NCBI GenBank assembly: GCA_023451735.1
Contig: JAEXYH010000071.1
Location: 124,001-188,000, forward strand
Source: Pseudomonadota bacterium
GTDB taxonomy: Bacteria; Pseudomonadota; Alphaproteobacteria; Rhizobiales; Rhizobiaceae
Length of the DNA: 64,000 bases
Reading direction: 5' to 3'
The notes below the pieces were generated by a model that was not told where the DNA came from, made no database searches, and saw only the letters and a program-made list of their open reading frames with translations. Position numbers and translations under genes: made by a program. Shown here piece by piece: positions 34,199 through 43,321 of the stretch; positions within the stretch are counted from its first letter, which is position 1; each line of letters starts with the position of its first letter.

Positions 34199-34559
34199 CG
34201 ATATTGAAACGATCCTGGTTGCCAGCAGCGATACTCTGCAGCGATCGATGATCGCGAAATATCTTCGCGAATGTGGTTACAGCGTCATCGAGGCGACGGG
34301 TTTTGAAGACGCAAAAATCGCGATCGGACATTACGAGATCGATGTCGTCGTTTCCGATACCGAGATGCAAGATGGAACCGGCTTCGACCTCTCCACTTAC
34401 ATCCGTTCGCAGCGCCAGCGGATCGAAATCATCCTGACACAATCCCTTGTGAAGACGGCGCAGATCGCGGGCGACCTCTGCGAGCAGGGGCCGCTCGATC
34501 AACCATATCATCCGCAGCGTCTGGTTGACGAAATCAAACGGTTGCGTGCGGTTCGTTGA
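34188..34559 (+). CDS. Degenerate single-domain receiver protein
   Basis: The 123-residue protein has the receiver fold with D57 (VVVSDTEMQDGTGFD) and T84 kept. The acidic pocket is S13-S14 instead of Asp/Glu, and the conserved lysine is Q105 (LDQPYHP). Loss of the magnesium-binding acids and the lysine suggests it does not phosphorylate normally (an atypical or pseudo-receiver). It starts within the previous receiver gene, and the two share sequence style (VVSDTEM versus LLTDTDM), consistent with duplication and divergence. Confidence 0.72.
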   Translation: MQADDIETILVASSDTLQRSMIAKYLRECGYSVIEATGFEDAKIAIGHYEIDVVVSDTEMQDGTGFDLSTYIRSQRQRIEIILTQSLVKTAQIAGDLCEQGPLDQPYHPQRLVDEIKRLRAVR

Positions 34560-34606
34560 GGTTCTGCCGCCGTTTCGGCCACTAGGTGGTTAACGGCACT
34601 CGCTGG

Positions 34607-35071
34607 CTAGATCGTGCTCAGACCAGCTATTGCCCTCACGACATCCGCGCGGCTTACAATCCCCACGAGTCGTCCATCACGAAGCACCGGAAGTCGCTTT
34701 ATGTCGCTCTCCGACATTATTTCGGCGAGTTCACCGAGTTCCATTTTCTCGTCAGTGGTCTTCACGGGCTTTGTCATCAGCAAAGCTGCGCGATGCTGGG
34801 CCACCCCGATCAGCATTTCGAACTGAGGCTCAAGGTCAGTGCCTTGCGCGAGAGCCGAAATCCACCAGTCTCGGCGTTGAGCAATGGTCTTGCCAAAGGG
34901 GCGGAGCAAATCCCGCTCGCTGATGATGCCGACGACTTGCCCGGTTTCATCGCAGACGGGAACCGAACTGACGGAGTTTTTTACCAGAAGCTCCGCAATC
35001 TCTCTCAACGTTGCGTCTGGTGAAACAGTGACCACGTCACGTGTCATGATATCCTTGACCCGAACACCCAT
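34607..35071 (-). CDS. CBS-domain-pair protein
   Basis: The 154-residue protein is a Bateman module: CBS1 begins VKDIMTRDVVTVSPDATLREIAELL and has SSVPVCDETGQVVGIISERDL. CBS2 has LGELAEIMSESDIKRLPVLRDGRLVGIVSRADVV. Such stand-alone modules bind adenine nucleotides and regulate unknown partners. It converges on the receiver pair and is followed by gene debris upstream. GAGGAAAAGA precedes the start. Confidence 0.87.
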   Translation of the reverse strand: MGVRVKDIMTRDVVTVSPDATLREIAELLVKNSVSSVPVCDETGQVVGIISERDLLRPFGKTIAQRRDWWISALAQGTDLEPQFEMLIGVAQHRAALLMTKPVKTTDEKMELGELAEIMSESDIKRLPVLRDGRLVGIVSRADVVRAIAGLSTI

Positions 35072-35192
35072 CTTTTCCTCCTGTCACTCGAGACCCTACC
35101 TCTTCAGCTCCCTTTCTAGCATGCACTTCCAACCGCTACGACGCGCACTTCGTCGCTCCGCGTGACGGAGCCGAGATATGACCGGATGCTTT

Positions 35193-35330
35193 CTAGATCA
35201 GGTTTTGCAGGTCGAGCTTTGACGCGACTACACGAATGAGTTCTATGAATTTGCGAACATGAGGGTCTGTCCGTCGTTCGGGCAGCACATAGATGCCAAG
35301 CAGCCAGCTCACCATCGAGGACACGATGCG
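35193..35330 (-). pseudogene. C-terminal remnant of a LysR-type regulator
   Basis: Read on the minus strand, an open stretch ending at TAG (35193-35195) gives SWLLGIYVLPERRTDPHVRK followed by FIELIRVVASKLDLQNLI. This resembles the tail of a LysR-type regulator. It has no start codon and is cut off by a stop near base 35340, where it abuts an oxidoreductase remnant on the other strand. A fragment left by deletion is the simplest reading. Confidence 0.5.
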
Positions 35331-35784
35331 GGCGCATGCGGTCTATGCGAATGGCGCCAGCCTGAACTACACGCTCTGCGTCTATAGCCCCCTGGGAGGG
35401 CCTGGGAATCAAGTTCCACGGCACAAAGGGGAACTCTCTCATCCGCATGTGGAAGTCCATGGCGTATTCAGCGGCAGGCAGGACAAATCACACGGGTCCG
35501 GGTCGATGACGACGACCCTGCATCTTGCAGGCGAAGCCCCTAGGAAGCTCGAAGTATGGGCGGGAGAGGGCGATCATGGCGGTGCGGACCCGGTGATGCT
35601 TGCCGATCTGTTCGATCCGTCGACCGCTGCCGACCGTTATGGTCGGGGTTCGAGCCATATCGACGGCGCGTGGTCGATTTTGACGGCGATCGCTGCCAAT
35701 GCGTCGATCGAGAGGGGCGAGGTGGTCCATATCGACCGTTTCCTTACGGATCGTGGCATCCACCTGCCACAGAAGAAATGCTAG
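35320..35784 (+). pseudogene. C-terminal remnant of a Gfo/Idh/MocA-type oxidoreductase, frameshifted
   Basis: The plus-strand frame reads like the C-terminal domain of a Gfo/Idh/MocA dehydrogenase: YANGASLNYTLCVYSP near the start, KGELSHPHVEVHGVF, GDHGGADPVMLADLF, SSHIDGAWSILTAIAANASI, and a VVHIDRFL end. The middle (LGGPGNQVPRH) makes sense only in a shifted frame (WEGLGIKFHGT), implying one extra C in the run at about 35388 and one missing G near 35430. The nucleotide-binding N-terminal half is absent. It is therefore a decayed fragment. Confidence 0.6.
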
Positions 35785-35963
35785 GTTAGCCGAAATGGCG
35801 GCCCTTCAGGTCGTTATTAGAGGTAGGTCAGACTGCCTCTCGATTGTATCGCGGGGCTTTCCCAAAAGATGCGGCACCCGCAGACGTTATGGCTTCGTTG
35901 TTTGGCGATTGATGAATCGGACAGGCGCGCTTAAACCGGAGTCACCACAACCGGGGAACAAAC

Positions 35964-36785
35964 ATGACTGACAGCAAGTATTTCAGCGCAGTGGGCGGGT
36001 TGCCGCCGCAGACGCAGCTGCTCTCCAGCAAGGCCGTTTTCACCACAGCCTACGCGGTTATCCCCGGTACCGTGATGAGCGACATCGTCACCAGTGTTCT
36101 ACCGCACTGGGAAAAAGCAAGGGCATGGATCATCAGTCGCCCGCTGTCCGGCTTCGCTGAAACGTTCTCGCAATATATCGTCGAGGTTCAGCCGGGTGGC
36201 GGTAGCAGCCGACCGGAGCCGGATATCCGCGCCTCGGCGGCCATATTCGTGGTGACCGGTGATCTGACGGTCGAGCTGGAGGGAACCGAACATCATTTGC
36301 GGGAAGGATCGTTCGCCTATCTTCCCGCCGGTTCGAAATGGACGTTGCGTGGTGAAGGCGAAAAAGCCTGCCGCTTCCATTGGGTGCGCAAGGCCTTCAA
36401 GGTCGTCGACGGGCTTGAAGCCCCGCCGCCGATATTCACACATGAGGACCAATGCGTTCTCGACCCTATGCCGGATACCGAGGGGCGCTGGGCGACGACG
36501 CGCTTCATCGATCCTACCGACATTCGCTACGACATGCACCTGAACATCGTCACGTTCGAACCCGGTGCGGTTATTCCATTCATGGAGACCCATATCATGG
36601 AACACGGTCTCTACGTCCTCGAAGGCAAAGCGGTTTACCGCCTCAATCAGGATTGGGTGGAGGTCGAAGCCGGAGATTATATGTGGCTCAGGGCCTTCTG
36701 CCCGCAGGCTTGCTACGCCGGTGGCCCGGGCCGCTTCCGTTACCTTCTTTACAAGGACGTCAATCGTCATGCCGATCTCTGGTAA
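35964..36785 (+). CDS. uglY: (S)-ureidoglycine aminohydrolase (bicupin)
   Basis: The 273-residue protein matches the bicupin ureidoglycine aminohydrolase (AllE/YlbA/UglY): TAYAVIPGTVMSDIVTSVLPHWEKA, then SQYIVEVQPGGGSSRPEPD in the first cupin. FEPGAVIPFMETHIMEHGLYVLEGKAVYRLNQDW is in the second, with the manganese-binding His/Glu set (E-x-H-x3-E-H). It releases ammonia from (S)-ureidoglycine in the allantoin branch of purine breakdown. No other allantoin genes are nearby, so it stands alone here. The preceding 179 bases show no strong element. Confidence 0.9.
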   Translation: MTDSKYFSAVGGLPPQTQLLSSKAVFTTAYAVIPGTVMSDIVTSVLPHWEKARAWIISRPLSGFAETFSQYIVEVQPGGGSSRPEPDIRASAAIFVVTGDLTVELEGTEHHLREGSFAYLPAGSKWTLRGEGEKACRFHWVRKAFKVVDGLEAPPPIFTHEDQCVLDPMPDTEGRWATTRFIDPTDIRYDMHLNIVTFEPGAVIPFMETHIMEHGLYVLEGKAVYRLNQDWVEVEAGDYMWLRAFCPQACYAGGPGRFRYLLYKDVNRHADLW

Positions 36786-36922
36786 CGGGGAGCGGCATGG
36801 TGTGAATTAGGGCGCCGGTGATAAACTTGTTGACGCCAAACCTCCCACTTGTAGTATCTATTCGGCCGCCATGTATGACAACGCTGGCGCGGTGCTGGTA
36901 ATGCCTGTCCTGGGGAGGATGT

Positions 36923-37723
36923 ATGCTGAAGAAATTGTTGCTGACGGGCGCCGCAGGCGGCGTCGGTCAGAACATCCGTCCGCTGCTGTCGCAGTTGGCG
37001 GAGAAGGTTGTGCTGTCAGACCTCGGTCACGTCTCGGATCTCGGGCCTAAAGAAACCTTCGTCAGATGCAATCTAGCCGATGCCCAAGGGGTTTTGAGGC
37101 TTCTGGAAGGGGTTGACGGGATTATCCATCTCGGCGGAGTGTCTGTCGAGCGGTCTTTCGATGTTGTTCTTCAGGGCAATATTGTCGGTCTCTACAATCT
37201 CTATGAAGCGGCACGGCATCAGGGCAAGCCGCGTATCGTGTTCGCCAGTTCGAACCATGTTGTCGGCTATTACCGCCAAGACCAAAAAATCGACAATACC
37301 GTCTATCCCCGGCCGGATTCACTCTATGGCGTCTCCAAGGTTTTCGGTGAGGCCGTCGCAAGCATGTATTATGACAAGTTCGGGCAGGAAACCCTTACGC
37401 TTCGCATCGGTTCCTGCTTCGAAAGACCGCTTAACCCCCGCATGTTGGCAACATGGCTAAGTTATCGCGATTTCGTCTCGCTGTGCGAAAGAGCATTCCT
37501 GGCGCCCCGATTGGCCCACACTATCGTTTATGGCGCTTCCGCCAACGAGACGTCGTGGTGGGATAATAGCAACGCGGATTTTCTTGGCTGGCAGCCGCAG
37601 GACAGCTCCGACAAATGGCGTGCCGAAGTCGAGGCAGCGACCGGTGTGCAAGATCCGAATGATCCCATGGTTATTTATCAAGGCGGAGCCTTTGCGGGCG
37701 CTGGCCATCCGGACGACAGCTGA
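36923..37723 (+). CDS. udh: NAD-dependent uronate dehydrogenase
   Basis: The 266-residue extended SDR oxidises galacturonate and glucuronate to aldarolactones. It has the Rossmann motif TGAAGGVGQ at 8-16, IIHLGGVSVE, ASSNHVVGYY, catalytic Y135 and K139 in YGVSKVFGE, and LRIGSC. The sequence runs parallel to the characterised Agrobacterium tumefaciens Udh by my recollection, including the GASANETSWWDNS block. GGGAGGA precedes ATG 36923. A ketoglutarate-semialdehyde dehydrogenase gene follows by 80 bases, the last step of the same oxidative route. Confidence 0.93.
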   Translation: MLKKLLLTGAAGGVGQNIRPLLSQLAEKVVLSDLGHVSDLGPKETFVRCNLADAQGVLRLLEGVDGIIHLGGVSVERSFDVVLQGNIVGLYNLYEAARHQGKPRIVFASSNHVVGYYRQDQKIDNTVYPRPDSLYGVSKVFGEAVASMYYDKFGQETLTLRIGSCFERPLNPRMLATWLSYRDFVSLCERAFLAPRLAHTIVYGASANETSWWDNSNADFLGWQPQDSSDKWRAEVEAATGVQDPNDPMVIYQGGAFAGAGHPDDS

Positions 37724-37803
37724 TAACATCATCTAAGGACGCCTCCATTCATCGTCACGGCCATATCAGTTTTTTGAAACAGGCCGCTTGGGAAGGAAGA
37801 AGC

Positions 37804-39237
37804 ATGACAATCCATCAGAACCTCATCGCTGGCGAATGGGTCGGCAGCAACGGCACGGAAAACGTCAATCCGTCCGATACCAATGACATTGTCGGACTTT
37901 ATGCGCAGGCGACGGCGGAGGACGTGCGCCACGCAATTGCCGCCGCAAAGGCTGCTTTTCCCGCCTGGTCCCGATCCGGAATTCTTGATCGTCATGCGAT
38001 CCTGAAAAAGACTGCCGACGAAATCCTGGCACGCAAGCAGGAGCTTGGTACGCTTCTCTCCCGCGAGGAAGGCAAGACGCTCGCAGAGGGCATTGGTGAA
38101 GTCACGCGTGCGGCACAGATCTTCGACTTTTTTGCCGGAGAGACGCTCAGGCTGGCGGGCGAAGTGTTGCCATCGGCACGGCCCGGTATCGGCGTAGAGA
38201 TCACGCGCGAACCGCTTGGCGTCATAGGCATCATTACGCCCTGGAACTTTCCGATCGCGATCCCTGCCTGGAAGATCGCCCCGGCGCTCTGCTACGGCAA
38301 TACGGTGGTCTTCAAGCCGGCCGAGCTCGTGCCCGGCTGCTCCTGGGCGATCGTGGATATTCTCCACCGCGCAGGTCTTCCGAAAGGTGTGCTCAACCTG
38401 GTGATGGGCCCGGGATCCGTCGTCGGGCAGACGATGCTCGATAGTCCGGATATCGCCGGCATTACATTCACGGGTTCTACGGGTACGGGCAAGCGTGTTG
38501 CCGCAGCCTCGATCGAGCATAACCGCAAGTTCCAGCTGGAAATGGGCGGCAAGAACCCGATGATTGTTCTCGACGATGCCGATCTGGGCGTCGCCGTCGA
38601 GGCGGCAGCAAATTCCGGCTTCTTCTCCACCGGTCAGCGCTGCACGGCATCATCACGACTGATCGTCACCGAAGGCATCCACGACAAGTTCGTCGATGCC
38701 CTGGCCGAGCGCATGAAGAGCATTCAGGTAGGGCATGCGCTCAGACCCGAGACCCATGTCGGCCCGGTCGTCGATGTGCGCCAGCTTAAGCAGGACACCG
38801 ACTATATCGAGATCGGCGTCAAGGAAGGCGCAAAACTCGCGTTCGGCGGGGAGCGTCTCGAGCGGGATACGCCCGGCTTTTATCTCCAGCCGACGCTGTT
38901 CACCGAAGCGACCAATGAGATGCGCATCAGCCGTGAGGAAATCTTCGGCCCGGTCGTCAGCGTCATCCGCGTCAAGGATTATGACGAGGCGTTGACCATG
39001 GCCAACGATACACCTTTTGGCCTTTCAGCTGGCATCGCAACAACAAGCTTGAAACATGCGACGCATTTCAAGCGTAACTCGGAAGCCGGTATGGTGATGG
39101 TTAACCTGCCGACGGCAGGTGTCGATTTCCACGTGCCCTTCGGCGGGCGCAAGGCATCCTCCTTCGGTCCGCGTGAGCAGGGCAAATATGCGGCCGAGTT
39201 TTTTACAGTGGTGAAAACGGCCTATACGCTGGCCTGA
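37804..39237 (+). CDS. Aldehyde dehydrogenase, probable 2-ketoglutarate semialdehyde dehydrogenase
   Basis: The 477-residue NAD(P)-dependent aldehyde dehydrogenase has N148 (TPWNFP), E246 (LEMGGKNP) and catalytic C280 (GQRCTASS). It is of the class converting 2-ketoglutarate semialdehyde to 2-ketoglutarate at the end of oxidative uronate or pentose breakdown. The closing motif VPFGGRKASSFGPREQGKYAAEFF is typical of this group. ATG 37804 with GGAAGGAAGA ahead is chosen over the TTG ten codons earlier. Position right after udh supports the assignment. Succinate semialdehyde dehydrogenase is the main alternative. Confidence 0.83.
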   Translation: MTIHQNLIAGEWVGSNGTENVNPSDTNDIVGLYAQATAEDVRHAIAAAKAAFPAWSRSGILDRHAILKKTADEILARKQELGTLLSREEGKTLAEGIGEVTRAAQIFDFFAGETLRLAGEVLPSARPGIGVEITREPLGVIGIITPWNFPIAIPAWKIAPALCYGNTVVFKPAELVPGCSWAIVDILHRAGLPKGVLNLVMGPGSVVGQTMLDSPDIAGITFTGSTGTGKRVAAASIEHNRKFQLEMGGKNPMIVLDDADLGVAVEAAANSGFFSTGQRCTASSRLIVTEGIHDKFVDALAERMKSIQVGHALRPETHVGPVVDVRQLKQDTDYIEIGVKEGAKLAFGGERLERDTPGFYLQPTLFTEATNEMRISREEIFGPVVSVIRVKDYDEALTMANDTPFGLSAGIATTSLKHATHFKRNSEAGMVMVNLPTAGVDFHVPFGGRKASSFGPREQGKYAAEFFTVVKTAYTLA

Positions 39238-39377
39238 TCCTGACAGCTGCCGGTGCTGTTAGCGCAACGTAAAAGACCTGTGATCCATCCGTCTGCAGAA
39301 TGACTTCTGTAGACGGATGGGTTTAGTGCGTTATCTCTGTCTGCGCAAAACGATTTCAGACGCGGGATGGGATATTC

Positions 39378-40433
39378 GTGGTTCAACGTGTCAGTTTTTA
39401 TATTCTGCTGGTTCTCGTCACTCTGGCATTCATCGCGGTCCTTATCCCGTTTTACTCCGCGGTTTTCTGGGCAGTAGTCTTCGCCATCATCTTCTTCCCC
39501 CTCTATGCAAGACTGGAAGCGGCGCTCGGCGGGCGGCGCAATGTAGCTGCCGTTCTCTCGGTGCTGATCTGCCTCTGCCTCGTAATCTTGCCGGGGCTGG
39601 CTATTCTCGCCTCGCTCATCCAGGAAGGGACGGGCCTTTACCAGAGAATTTCAAGCGGGCAGATCGACCTCAACCGGATGCTCAACGAGGTGGTAACCGC
39701 GTTACCCGCCTTCATGCAGGATTGGCTGCAGAATATCGAAAACGGAGGTTTTGCCGCCTTGCGGGATCGCTTCTCGTCTTCCCTCATGCAAGGTGGAAGC
39801 TTTTTTGCCGGACGTGCCTTGAACTTCGGCCAGAGCACCGCCGAATTTTTCATAGCCTTCGGCCTGATGCTCTATCTGCTGTTCTTCCTCTTTCGCGACG
39901 GGCGTTCGCTTGCGGCAACGATCCGCAGTGCGGCACCGCTAAGCGACGCGCATACGACGCAGTTCATGGCGAAGTTCGCTTCGGTCGTGCGGGCCACGGT
40001 AAGGGGCAATATCATCATCGCGATCATTCAGGGCGCCATCGGTGGCATCACCTTCTGGTTCCTGGGTGTTCAGCCAGCGCTTCTCTGGGGCGTTCTGATG
40101 GTCATCCTGTCGCTGGTGCCCGCAGTCGGTGCGGCTCTTGTCTGGGTGCCTACAGCGGTTTATCTCGCTGTGAGCGGGGAAGTCCTGAAGGCAGCTGTTA
40201 TCGCTGCGGTCGGCGTATTTGTGATCGGTCTTGTCGACAATATCCTTCGACCACCGCTGGTTGGAAAGGAAACGAGACTTCCGGATTATGTGGTGCTGAT
40301 TTCGACGGTCGGCGGAATTTCGCTCCTCGGGGTCAACGGGTTTGTTATCGGCCCCTTGATTGCGGCACTATTCATTGCCGCATGGTCGCTCTTCGAAAAA
40401 GAGAGGATAGACGGTGGCGGTAGTCTCGGCTGA
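39378..40433 (+). CDS. AI-2E family transporter
   Basis: The 351-residue polytopic membrane protein has about eight helices, a central soluble stretch (residues 80-150) and the family core GNIIIAIIQGAIGGITFWFLG. The signature NILRPPLVGKETRLPDYVVLIS and GPLIAALF end follow. This is the YhhQ/TqsA/PerM (UPF0118) family, whose members include an autoinducer-2 exporter and Na+/H+ or unknown transporters. Start GTG 39378. No operon partner is visible, and substrate is unknown. Confidence 0.88.
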   Translation: MVQRVSFYILLVLVTLAFIAVLIPFYSAVFWAVVFAIIFFPLYARLEAALGGRRNVAAVLSVLICLCLVILPGLAILASLIQEGTGLYQRISSGQIDLNRMLNEVVTALPAFMQDWLQNIENGGFAALRDRFSSSLMQGGSFFAGRALNFGQSTAEFFIAFGLMLYLLFFLFRDGRSLAATIRSAAPLSDAHTTQFMAKFASVVRATVRGNIIIAIIQGAIGGITFWFLGVQPALLWGVLMVILSLVPAVGAALVWVPTAVYLAVSGEVLKAAVIAAVGVFVIGLVDNILRPPLVGKETRLPDYVVLISTVGGISLLGVNGFVIGPLIAALFIAAWSLFEKERIDGGGSLG

Positions 40434-40559
40434 AAACCAATCTGGTCAAATATGGTCGGACTATGGTCTAATCCGGGCATTCGCAAAGGTCCCATGACGG
40501 AACTATGGTTAGGCTGAGATGTTGCATCATAGTAGGATGCAACGACTGACTCTTGTCCG

Positions 40560-41009
40560 ATGGAGATCGCCATTCACTCCCGCCGACAGATCATTTCCGG
40601 CCTGATGCTGGCCCTTTTTTCAGGGCTGGTCCCGCTTGGCGCCAATTCTGCAATAGCACGCAATGGCGGACGGGGTGGCGGATCGGGGGGCCGCGGCAGC
40701 GACGGTGGTGGCAATCGTGGCAACTCTGGGAGAGACGGCGGGTCCGGCGGCGGTCAGGGGAACCGCGGCTCCAACAATAGTGGCCGCAATTCGAATTCTT
40801 CAGCTGAAACGAGGACAAATCAAGGCGGGCGGCAGAGGGATACCGTCAGCATCGATAAAGGCAACATCAGTGTCAGACACGGCAGTGGCATCGCAGAGGA
40901 GGTCAATGACCGCGGCCGTTACGTAATGCGCGACCGGAGCGGCAGAACCATAGTCAACAGAGCTGCGAGAAAGTCTGATCTGGAGAGATTGCGTTCATTG
41001 ATCAAATGA
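40560..41009 (+). CDS. Glycine-rich exported protein of unknown function
   Basis: The 149-residue protein has an N-terminal leader with SRRQIISGLMLALFSG (possible Tat signal) and a Gly/Asn/Ser/Arg-rich middle (residues about 34-90). A small folded-looking tail follows (TVSIDKGNISVRHGSGIAEEV...). No known domain is recognised. The low-complexity middle could be a disordered linker of a secreted protein. Start site uncertain, as no strong ribosome site is seen. Confidence 0.6.
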   Translation: MEIAIHSRRQIISGLMLALFSGLVPLGANSAIARNGGRGGGSGGRGSDGGGNRGNSGRDGGSGGGQGNRGSNNSGRNSNSSAETRTNQGGRQRDTVSIDKGNISVRHGSGIAEEVNDRGRYVMRDRSGRTIVNRAARKSDLERLRSLIK

Positions 41010-41075
41010 ATGCTGTATTTGACAGGGCAGCGAGCCGGTCGATCCATTCGGCTCGCCGCGCCCCTTCCCGTACGC

Positions 41076-41738
41076 TCAATAAGCTGAACGGATGGAACTT
41101 TCACGTATCGCTTCGTTCCAGGCAATCGCCGCGGCAGTCCTGTTGCTGACGTTAAGTTTGGTGAAAATGCGCGTCATATGATGCTTCACAGTCTTTTCAT
41201 GCAGGTCTAGCTCGATCGCTATCGCCTTGTTGCTGAGACCTTCCGCAGCCAAGCCCAGAACCTCGCGCTCCCGCGTCGTCAAGTCCCGCATGGCAGCGAT
41301 CAGGCTGTCATCGCCGGCAGCAGCCATCGGTTCTGAAAGAAGCTTTGCCGAAAGGGCCGGCGCCACATAACCTTCTCCGGCAGCAATCGAGCGAAGAATT
41401 TCCGCAAGAGAGCCTGACCCTATTCCCTTAAGCACATAACCTTTGGCGCCATCCTGCAGGGCTTGGCGGATGTCGTCACTGGTTTCCGATACGGTCAGCA
41501 TCACGATATTCTGGTCAGGACGCTCGGCAAGTATCGGGGCGATTGCGCCCAGGCCGCCACCCGGCATGGATATATCCATCAGGAGTATGTCAGGTTGGTG
41601 CCGCTGCGCGATTTCGATTGCGTCGTCACGGCTTCCTCCCTCGGCGACGATGTCGAAGCCGAGTTCAGTCAATGTGCGCGCCACACCTTCTCTGAAGAGT
41701 GGATGATCATCGCATACGGCAACCCGCAGATCGGTCAT
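41076..41738 (-). CDS. NarL/FixJ-family response regulator
   Basis: The 220-residue regulator has a receiver (CDDHPLFREGV acidic pocket, phospho-acceptor D in LLMDISMPGGG, K in YVLKG) and a C-terminal LuxR helix-turn-helix (LTTREREVLGLAAEGLSNKAIAIEL...VKHHMTRIFTKL). ATG 41738 is chosen because it overlaps the kinase stop (TGATG) and GGAG lies ahead; the frame extends 7 codons further. It is the partner of the upstream kinase. Target genes are unknown. Confidence 0.9.
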   Translation of the reverse strand: MTDLRVAVCDDHPLFREGVARTLTELGFDIVAEGGSRDDAIEIAQRHQPDILLMDISMPGGGLGAIAPILAERPDQNIVMLTVSETSDDIRQALQDGAKGYVLKGIGSGSLAEILRSIAAGEGYVAPALSAKLLSEPMAAAGDDSLIAAMRDLTTREREVLGLAAEGLSNKAIAIELDLHEKTVKHHMTRIFTKLNVSNRTAAAIAWNEAIRESSIRSAY

Positions 41739-43138
41739 CAAGTTTTCTCCGTTTCGCAAATCTTCAGCGACATTGTCACCGTGGTGCCACCGCTATTTGA
41801 AACAATGCCGAACTGGCCGCCAAGGCTTTCGATCCGTTCTCGCAAGCCCGCAATGCCGAGGCTGGTTGGTTTGACCAATGCCGGATCGAAACCGGGCCCG
41901 GTGTCGACGACATCCACCACAACGCAATCCCGCTCCAAACGTTGCAGCACCTTCTGTCCCGATCCTTCGGCATGTCGCCAACCATTGTTAAGCGCTTCCT
42001 GAACGAAGCGGTAGACACATATCTTTTCTGCGGCGCTTGGATGCCAGTCGACTGCGGCCAATGTAAGGGCTACGGAAATTCCTGTTCGCTCCCGATAGCG
42101 CTGTACGGCTTGCGAGATCACGTCCTGAAAATTCGCGGTTTCGATTTCCGGAAGGATGAGATCGTGGCAGATGCTGCGGATCTCCCGCATGGCTTCCTGA
42201 AGGCTGGTCTTGATCGAGGAGACTTCCGCCTCCCTTGTCTCGCGAAGCGCTTGGGCGCCGAGAATGGCCGGGCTGTCGATGCGCAACGAGGCATAGGCGA
42301 TAAGCTGTGCCGGACCGTCATGGAGATCTGCACCAAGCCGCCTCAAAAATCGCTCGTTGAGCGCGGTTGTTCTTTGGTTCGCTTTCTGAACGCGGGCATG
42401 CAGTTGACGGTTCTGCTTGAGAAGATGGGAGAGCTCACCGACCCGGGCATTGAGAAGGCCACGCTGAAGTTCAATGAGGCGGCTGCCGCGAAACACGATC
42501 AGCGACAGCAGGGAGAAAATTGCCGCGATCACGGCGATGACGGCCAACCACGCGCGCAATCTTGCACTTTGCAGGCTTCGCTCGAAATCGGTCGCCACCT
42601 CATAAAATTCCGAAACGGCAACAACTTCCCCTGACCATGGCTGAAGTACAGGATTGTAGATCTCCAGAAGCGGATGCGGCTGATCGCCCAGTGCTGCCGC
42701 TTCTTCCGGATCGATTTCGTTGAATTCGGAAACCATTTTTCCCGAGAATGCCGTATTGAGGTCCTTGCTCGGAGTGAGTTTCTGCCCCATCAACCTCTTG
42801 TCGTTTGCGTAAAGGATCGTGCCGTCCTTGCGCCAGAGCCGGAATGAAACGAGGCGTTGACCGAGTGCTCCCTGCGACAGGGTCTCATCGAGTGCGCGTT
42901 CGATCGACTCGTCAAGTTTCTCGGTCGTTGTCATGTCGGGCAGGATCGGAGCGATGATGCTGTCGACATAAAGAGCGGTGGATGCGGCCGAGTTTCGTGT
43001 AACCGCCTCTTCGATCAGGCTGGCGACAAATGTGCCGACAATCAGCGTCGCAATGACGGAAATGAACCCGCCGACAAGCAGAAACTGGCGGGCGAGCGAT
43101 TGTCCGTTCCAATGAGCAATAACGTTGGGCAGGCGCAC
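41738..43138 (-). CDS. NarL-type sensor histidine kinase
   Basis: The 466-residue membrane sensor has a first transmembrane helix (LLVGGFISVIATLIVGTFVASLI), an extracytoplasmic region of about 170 residues, and a second helix (AVIAVIAAIFSLLSLIVF). A HisKA_3 box follows (LGADLHDGPAQLIAYASLR), then a GHKL ATPase (EALNNGWRHAEGSG, DTGPGFDP, GIAGLRERIESLGG). GTG 43138 with GAGG five bases ahead is chosen; the open frame continues to 43690 only as the antisense of the neighbouring small gene. The stop overlaps the regulator start. The signal is unknown. Confidence 0.87.
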   Translation of the reverse strand: MRLPNVIAHWNGQSLARQFLLVGGFISVIATLIVGTFVASLIEEAVTRNSAASTALYVDSIIAPILPDMTTTEKLDESIERALDETLSQGALGQRLVSFRLWRKDGTILYANDKRLMGQKLTPSKDLNTAFSGKMVSEFNEIDPEEAAALGDQPHPLLEIYNPVLQPWSGEVVAVSEFYEVATDFERSLQSARLRAWLAVIAVIAAIFSLLSLIVFRGSRLIELQRGLLNARVGELSHLLKQNRQLHARVQKANQRTTALNERFLRRLGADLHDGPAQLIAYASLRIDSPAILGAQALRETREAEVSSIKTSLQEAMREIRSICHDLILPEIETANFQDVISQAVQRYRERTGISVALTLAAVDWHPSAAEKICVYRFVQEALNNGWRHAEGSGQKVLQRLERDCVVVDVVDTGPGFDPALVKPTSLGIAGLRERIESLGGQFGIVSNSGGTTVTMSLKICETEKT

Positions 43139-43321
43139 GAGAGCCTCGGAGGGGTGTAGGAGCAAAAGATAATTAAGGCTTGGCTTCAAGGCGTCAATGG
43201 GGCCGCCTGTTCGCGTTTTGCCCGGATGGACCAAAGTCGCATCCTCGAACGCAAAGGTCCCGGTGCGGAACGGCTCCAGTGGCACGGCGTTTCGCTGCCA
43301 TCGCAAACAGGGAGTTGTGTG

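Noticed and set aside
35293..35784. Intact 163-residue novel gene
   Set aside because: Its sequence matches only part of a Gfo/Idh-type domain and needs two compensating frameshifts to read through, so it is a remnant.
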